From contig CABRDB010000099.1 of assembly GCA_902469555.1 (NCBI GenBank), forward strand, positions 1 through 9,612: DNA of 9,612 nucleotides, given 5' to 3'. Of this stretch, positions 6,291 through 9,612 are shown in pieces; position 1 is the first letter of the stretch, and every line of letters begins with the position of its first letter. The notes beneath the pieces are model-generated. The model was not told the origin of the DNA. It saw nothing but the letters and a program-made list of their open reading frames with translations, and ran no database searches. The stretch comes from an uncultured Collinsella sp. Its GTDB lineage: Bacteria; Actinomycetota; Coriobacteriia; Coriobacteriales; Coriobacteriaceae. The position numbers and the translations under genes are program-made.

Positions 6291-7205
6291 CTAGTGATAC
6301 AGACCCGGCTGGTAGTGGTACTCGTTGCTCACATGTGGGCACAGCTGCCAAAAGGCAACAGCACTTGCCGCGGCCACGTTGAGTGAATCGACCCCATGCG
6401 CCATCGGAATACGCACGGCGCGGTCGCAGCCTGCAATGGTCTTGGCGCCCAAGCCAGCACCCTCGGTGCCCATAAAGATTGCCAGGCGGTCAATCTCCTG
6501 GAGCGCGGGATCGTCCAGCGACACCGAATCATCCGTCAACGCCATAGCAGCACACGAAAAGCCGGCATCGTGCAGCGCCGCCAGCCCATCATGCGGCCAT
6601 ACGCGCGCCTCGCTGCCAATGCGCGTCCAGGGCACCTGGAACACCGTGCCCATGCTCACGCGGGCCGAGCGACGGTACAGCGGGTCACAGCAAGTGGGGC
6701 TCACCAAAATACCGTCGACGTTCAGCGCAGCCGCCGAGCGGAAAATCGCACCGACGTTGGTGTGGTCGACAATGCCCTCGAGCACGCACAGGCGCACCGG
6801 GCGCTCCCCCGCCGCCTCGACGACGCCGCCCAAGAACTCATCAACCGGAATCTGTCGCGGGCGACGAAATGCCGCGAGCGCACCGCGCGTCACGTTAAAG
6901 CCCGTCAGCCGCTCCATAAGCTCCATCGAGGCCACGAACACGGGAACCGGACCCGCGCCCTCGCGCACAACCAGGCGCTCAAACAGCGGCATCATCTGAT
7001 CGAGCCAGCGTTCGCCCAAAAGAAAGCTCACCGGCTCGTATCCAGCGCGCACCGCGCGCTCGATGACCTTGGCACTCTCGGCGATAAAGATGCCCTTTTG
7101 CGGCTCCAGCACGCAGCGCAGCTCGCGCTCGGTCAGTCGCACGTAGGCATCGAGCCGCTCGTCCTCGAGAGAATCGATTCGCAGCACCTCAACGGCATCA
7201 GTCAT
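6291..7205 (-). CDS. TrmH/SpoU-family RNA 2'-O-methyltransferase
   Basis: A SPOUT-class enzyme that moves a methyl group from S-adenosylmethionine to a ribose 2'-OH of rRNA or tRNA. The three SpoU motifs are present: motif 1 DHTNVGAIFRSAAALNVDGI (147-166; Asn150, Arg156), motif 2 IFMGTEGAGL (243-252) and motif 3 RIPMAHGVDSLNVAAASAVAF (265-285). The first 110 residues or so (LRCVLEPQKGIFIAESAKVIERAV) form the usual substrate-binding region preceding the SPOUT domain. The start is taken as ATG 7205 (MTDAVEVLRI), giving 304 residues; an in-frame ATG at 7238 would add 11 residues, and neither has a strong ribosome binding site. The exact RNA target cannot be read from the sequence. It lies between folA and the MATE gene on the same strand. 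Confidence 0.9.
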   Translation of the reverse strand: MTDAVEVLRIDSLEDERLDAYVRLTERELRCVLEPQKGIFIAESAKVIERAVRAGYEPVSFLLGERWLDQMMPLFERLVVREGAGPVPVFVASMELMERLTGFNVTRGALAAFRRPRQIPVDEFLGGVVEAAGERPVRLCVLEGIVDHTNVGAIFRSAAALNVDGILVSPTCCDPLYRRSARVSMGTVFQVPWTRIGSEARVWPHDGLAALHDAGFSCAAMALTDDSVSLDDPALQEIDRLAIFMGTEGAGLGAKTIAGCDRAVRIPMAHGVDSLNVAAASAVAFWQLCPHVSNEYHYQPGLYH

Positions 7206-7251
7206 AGCAGCCAGCCCGCACCCTTCTTTACAGCACATCTATACCAAACGA

Positions 7252-7270
7252 GGCGACGCTAAGCGCCGCC
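7252..7270 (-). terminator. Possible weak terminator after folA
   Basis: A GC-rich dyad (GGCGACGCT and AGCGCCGCC, one wobble pair, effective loop about 5 nt) lies 45 bp past the folA stop. On the minus strand it is followed by TCGTTTGG, only a short T-run, so termination would be weak or Rho-assisted. Confidence 0.3.
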
Positions 7271-7314
7271 CCATGCATTCAAACAACCCGATGATACCGT
7301 TCACGCCAGACGAT

Positions 7315-7833
7315 TTACGCATCAACGCGACGATACGTCACGAACTCATAATCGACACCCTCGTCGCCCTCGCCCGAGGCAATCGTGGCAGCACCGCCAC
7401 GCCGCGCAATCTCCCACGCGGGATCGGCATCCAAATCGGGAAAGTATGTATCCACGTCATGCACGCAATGGTTGTGCGTGACCTCCGCCTCCACGCAATG
7501 CGGCAAAAACTGCCGATACACCTCGCCACCGCCGATCACCCACGCAACGGGCTCATCGGCAACCGCAGCGAGCGCTTCGTCGACGCTATGCGCCACGTCG
7601 ACGCCCTCGGCAGCAAAGCTCTCGTCGCGGGTGAGTACGATATTGCGACGGTTCTTAAGCGGACGCCCGCCGGGAAAACTCAGCAGCGTCTTGCGTCCCA
7701 TAATGACCGGGCAACCTTTGGTGCACGCCACAAAATGGCGCATATCGGAGCGATTGGACACGACCATGTCACCCTCGCACCCAATACCCCAATCGTCACA
7801 TACGGCGACGATGGCAGAAAGCTTACACGTCAT
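7315..7833 (-). CDS. folA: Dihydrofolate reductase
   Basis: It reduces dihydrofolate to tetrahydrofolate with NADPH, closing the cycle opened by thymidylate synthase. The 172-residue product shows the N-terminal strand KLSAIVAVCDDWGIGCEGDM (4-23), the active-site acid at Asp30 in SDMRHF, the NADPH-binding GRKTLLSFPGGRPLKNRRNIVL (46-67), WVIGGGEVYRQFLP (98-111) and a normal final EFVTYRRV. ATG 7833 is preferred, with AGGTGG five bases before it; a GTG at 7842 directly abuts the thyA stop and is possible. The gap between thyA stop and ATG is only 9 bp, so the two genes are surely one transcript and perhaps translationally coupled. The usual active-site Trp in LPW is Val here (GDMVVSNRSD). Confidence 0.95.
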   Translation of the reverse strand: MTCKLSAIVAVCDDWGIGCEGDMVVSNRSDMRHFVACTKGCPVIMGRKTLLSFPGGRPLKNRRNIVLTRDESFAAEGVDVAHSVDEALAAVADEPVAWVIGGGEVYRQFLPHCVEAEVTHNHCVHDVDTYFPDLDADPAWEIARRGGAATIASGEGDEGVDYEFVTYRRVDA

Positions 7834-7842
7834 GAGCGCCAC

Positions 7843-8691
7843 CTACACCGCAATGGGGATGTTCTTGACCTGCGGGCCGTGCTCATAACCCTCGACGATC
7901 AGGTCGTCGGTCGTAAACGCATAGAAATCATGCACATCGGGGTTGAGCGCTACCTTGGGCGCGGCAAACTGCGGACGCTCGATAAGCTCGCGGACAATAT
8001 CGACATGACGGTCGTAAATGTGGGCATCGGCAATCACATGCAGCAGCTCGCCAGCGACCATATCGACCGACTGCGCAACCATCATCAGCAAAATGGCGTA
8101 CTGGCACACATTCCAGTTGTTCGCAGCCAAAATGTCCTGGCTACGCTGGTTGAGAATCATGTTGAGCGTCGGTTTGTCATCCTGCGGGCGCTGCGTCACG
8201 TTATACGTCACGCTGTAGGCGCACGGATACAGGTGCATCTCGGACAGGTCGCTAAACACGTAGGTATTCGTCATAATGCGGCGGCTGTACGGAGTGCTCT
8301 TAAGGTCGTACAGCACGCGATCCATCTGGTCAAAGTCGCCCTCGGCATAATGGCTCTTCTGCCCAATCTGATACCCGTAGGCCTTGCCGATGGAGCCGGT
8401 CTCGTCGGCCCACTCATCCCAAATATGGCTGTTGAGATCATGCACGTTATTGGACTTCTTTTGATAGATCCATAGGATCTCATCCATGGCAGATTTGAGG
8501 GCCGTACGACGCAGGGTAAGCGCCGGAAACTCCTCACGCAGGTCATAGCGTGCCGTGACACCAAAGTTTTTAATGGTATAGGCAGGGGTGCCATCCTCCC
8601 ACACCGGGCGGACCTTTTGGCCCTCGGTCGTGGTGCCATGGTCCAGAATATCGCGGCACATGGTTACAAACTGTTGATCAGCCTTGCTCAT
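7843..8691 (-). CDS. thyA: Thymidylate synthase (ThyA)
   Basis: It methylates dUMP to dTMP with methylene-tetrahydrofolate, releasing dihydrofolate for the DHFR encoded right after it. The 282-residue product carries WIYQKKSNNVHDLNSHIWDEW (74-94), SIGKAYGYQ (100-108), the dUMP Arg pair in TPYSRRIM (133-140), catalytic Cys157 in MHLYPCAYSVTYNV, NQRSQDILAANNWN (181-194), the AHIYDRH nucleotide-binding motif (223-229) and the ending KNIPIAV. The residue after Cys157 is Ala, where the E. coli enzyme has His, and QRSQD replaces QRSCD; this looks like a recognised subgroup (recalled from memory), not a damaged enzyme. ATG 8691 is preceded by AGGAGGG. A TAGAAT at 8727-8732 is a plausible -10. Confidence 0.97.
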   Translation of the reverse strand: MSKADQQFVTMCRDILDHGTTTEGQKVRPVWEDGTPAYTIKNFGVTARYDLREEFPALTLRRTALKSAMDEILWIYQKKSNNVHDLNSHIWDEWADETGSIGKAYGYQIGQKSHYAEGDFDQMDRVLYDLKSTPYSRRIMTNTYVFSDLSEMHLYPCAYSVTYNVTQRPQDDKPTLNMILNQRSQDILAANNWNVCQYAILLMMVAQSVDMVAGELLHVIADAHIYDRHVDIVRELIERPQFAAPKVALNPDVHDFYAFTTDDLIVEGYEHGPQVKNIPIAV

Positions 8692-8708
8692 TGACCCTCC
8701 TGTCAGTT

Positions 8709-8763
8709 GCCTATAGGCTATTTTTTATTCTAGCCCAGGCGCGCGAGTGTCGGATTGGACACT
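8709..8763 (-). promoter_or_regulatory. Probable thyA-folA promoter region
   Basis: On the minus strand TAGAAT (8727-8732) is a good -10 match, placing a start about 30 bases upstream of thyA. No good -35 is seen at 16-18 bp. A 10-bp palindrome GCCTATAGGC (8709-8718) lies in the leader and a 6-bp dyad AGTGTC-6 nt-GACACT (8746-8763) lies just upstream of the -10; either could bind a regulator. Confidence 0.35.
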
Positions 8764-8829
8764 TGGGCCGGCACACGCAATGCACGGCAGCACAGCACCG
8801 TCTGCGTCAACGCAACACCTTTGCTTTTC

Positions 8830-8841
8830 TGACATATGCCA
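8830..8841. promoter_or_regulatory. Distal copy of the TGACATATG(T/C)CA operator-like palindrome
   Basis: TGACATATGCCA matches the perfect palindrome at 8883-8894 at 11 of 12 positions. It lies upstream of the presumed -35 region of the DUF134-type gene. The start-to-start distance is 53 bp, about five helical turns, so two bound dimers could face the same side of the DNA. Confidence 0.5.
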
Positions 8842-8882
8842 AAAATGCCTTGCTCTGCGGCGCATGCGCGTTATCCTATTGT

Positions 8883-8894
8883 TGACATATGTCA
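8883..8894. promoter_or_regulatory. Proximal perfect palindrome TGACATATGTCA, likely operator
   Basis: A perfect 12-bp palindrome ends 14 bases before the start codon at 8909, just before the GGAGGG ribosome binding site. With a weak -10 at TATCCT (8872-8877) it would cover the transcription start, a classical repressor position. The DUF134 protein encoded right after it has a helix-turn-helix and is the natural candidate ligand (inference). Confidence 0.6.
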
Positions 8895-8908
8895 GATAAG
8901 GAGGGCGC

Positions 8909-9612
8909 ATGGCAGGAAGACGCGAGAAACTGCGCCGCGTCGGGATCATCCCCGAATACCGCGGCTTTACCCCTGACGGCCTAGCCAGCGGAGACGCCAT
9001 CGACATGACGATCGACGAACTCGAGGTGCTGCGCCTGTGCGACCTGGAAGGCCTTTGCCAAGAGGCAGTCGCACAGCAGATGGGCATCGCGCGCGCCACA
9101 GTGGCGGCTATTTGCAGCCGAACGCATCGCAAGGTGGCAAACGCGCTGGTCAATGGTCGGGCGCTCATCATCGAAGGCGGCAATATCGCGTACTCCCCCA
9201 TCGCCACGACAACGGCCGCATGGCCAGCAAAGGGGGTCGGCACCATGAGGGTGGCAACCACGTACGACAATGGCAACATCTTTATGCACTTTGGCCGCAG
9301 CGAGCAGTTCAAGATCTACGACATTCAGGACGGCAAGGTGCTCAACGAGCAGGTCGTGGGCACCGGCGGCACCGGCCACGGCGCACTTGCGGGCCTGCTC
9401 GCCAACGGCGGCGTGGACACGCTCATCTGCGGCGGCATCGGCGGTGGCGCTATCAACGCGCTTGCCCAAGCCGGCATCACGGTATACGCAGGTGCCCAGG
9501 GCAGCTGCGACGCTTGCGTCGAGGCCCTTATCGCCGGCACGCTCGCACAGAACGGCGAGGCCACGTGCGGCTGCCACGGCCATGACCACGAGCACACCCA
9601 TGATCATGGCGG
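8909..9612 (+). CDS. DUF134 helix-turn-helix protein fused to a NifX/NifB-type dinitrogenase cofactor-binding domain (3' end outside window)
   Basis: The frame is open from ATG 8909, with AAGGAGGG just upstream, to the window end: 234 complete codons, no stop. Residues 1-92 match DUF134: RREKLRRVGIIPEYRGF, then MTIDELEVLRLCDLEGLCQEAVAQQMGIARATV (33-65), a sigma-70 region 4-like helix-turn-helix, and ALVNGRALIIEGG (79-91). Residues about 112-215 match the NifX/NafY/NifB C-terminal fold: MRVATTYDNGNIFMHFGRSEQF, the GTGGTGHG turn (151-158), LICGGIGGGAINALAQAGITVYAG (172-195). A CDAC pair (200-203) and a CGCHGHDHEHTHDHG tail (220-234) could bind metal. No nitrogenase genes are present, so a role in metal or Fe-S sensing or storage is more likely than nitrogen fixation. 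DUF134 has lost the usual N-terminal Cys (Val-Gly instead). An internal ATG at 9245 with AAGGGGG before it could make the cofactor domain alone. Confidence 0.85.
   Translation, partial: MAGRREKLRRVGIIPEYRGFTPDGLASGDAIDMTIDELEVLRLCDLEGLCQEAVAQQMGIARATVAAICSRTHRKVANALVNGRALIIEGGNIAYSPIATTTAAWPAKGVGTMRVATTYDNGNIFMHFGRSEQFKIYDIQDGKVLNEQVVGTGGTGHGALAGLLANGGVDTLICGGIGGGAINALAQAGITVYAGAQGSCDACVEALIAGTLAQNGEATCGCHGHDHEHTHDHG

Noticed and set aside
7273..8475. A 400-codon plus-strand open frame opposite folA and thyA.
   Set aside because: It lies fully antisense to two well-supported enzymes, has no ribosome binding site and shows no recognisable domain.
8981..9607. A 208-codon minus-strand open frame opposite the last gene.
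   Set aside because: The plus-strand frame here encodes clear DUF134 and NifX-type motifs with a good ribosome binding site; the minus frame is its shadow.

Overview
The window is about 9.6 kb of mostly GC-rich bacterial DNA. The gene set (FtsH, a CobO-type adenosyltransferase, a MATE transporter, a SpoU-type RNA methyltransferase, a ThyA/DHFR pair and a DUF134-NifX fusion) and the codon use suggest a gut actinobacterium of the Coriobacteriia, most likely Collinsella. That assignment is inference from protein style, not from a database search.

Layout. Positions 1-790 are a scrapyard of mobile or acquired DNA: the end of an AT-rich peptidase S51-like gene, a 3' remnant of an IS3-family transposase on the minus strand, and the last codons of a large serine recombinase whose 3' end runs into the 3' end of a DUF523 (TudS-like) gene. 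Then, all on the minus strand, come DUF523 (711-1202), a strong hairpin terminator, and ftsH (1278-3185). Divergent from ftsH is cobO (3263-3748, plus strand). Convergent with cobO is a MATE-family exporter (4792-6165, minus). Between these two sits a REP-associated tyrosine transposase (3820-4590, minus) bounded by inverted arrays of a 27-bp unit. The rest of the minus strand carries a SpoU/TrmH-family RNA methyltransferase (6291-7205) and the thyA-folA pair (8691 down to 7315). The last gene is a plus-strand DUF134/NifX-type fusion protein starting at 8909 and cut by the window end; its promoter region has two copies of a TGACATATG(T/C)CA palindrome.

How the genes work together. ThyA and DHFR form a tightly spaced dTMP/folate pair: ThyA oxidises methylene-tetrahydrofolate to dihydrofolate and DHFR reduces it back. 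The other housekeeping genes look independent. The most interesting unit is the 1051-bp REPtron-like element at 3745-4795. It starts and ends in CTAG, and those two CTAGs hold the stop codons of the convergent genes cobO and MATE. Removing everything between them, leaving one CTAG, would give back two intact genes overlapping tail to tail. The MATE gene also carries a perfect 24-bp in-frame tandem duplication that lengthens one membrane helix by eight residues.
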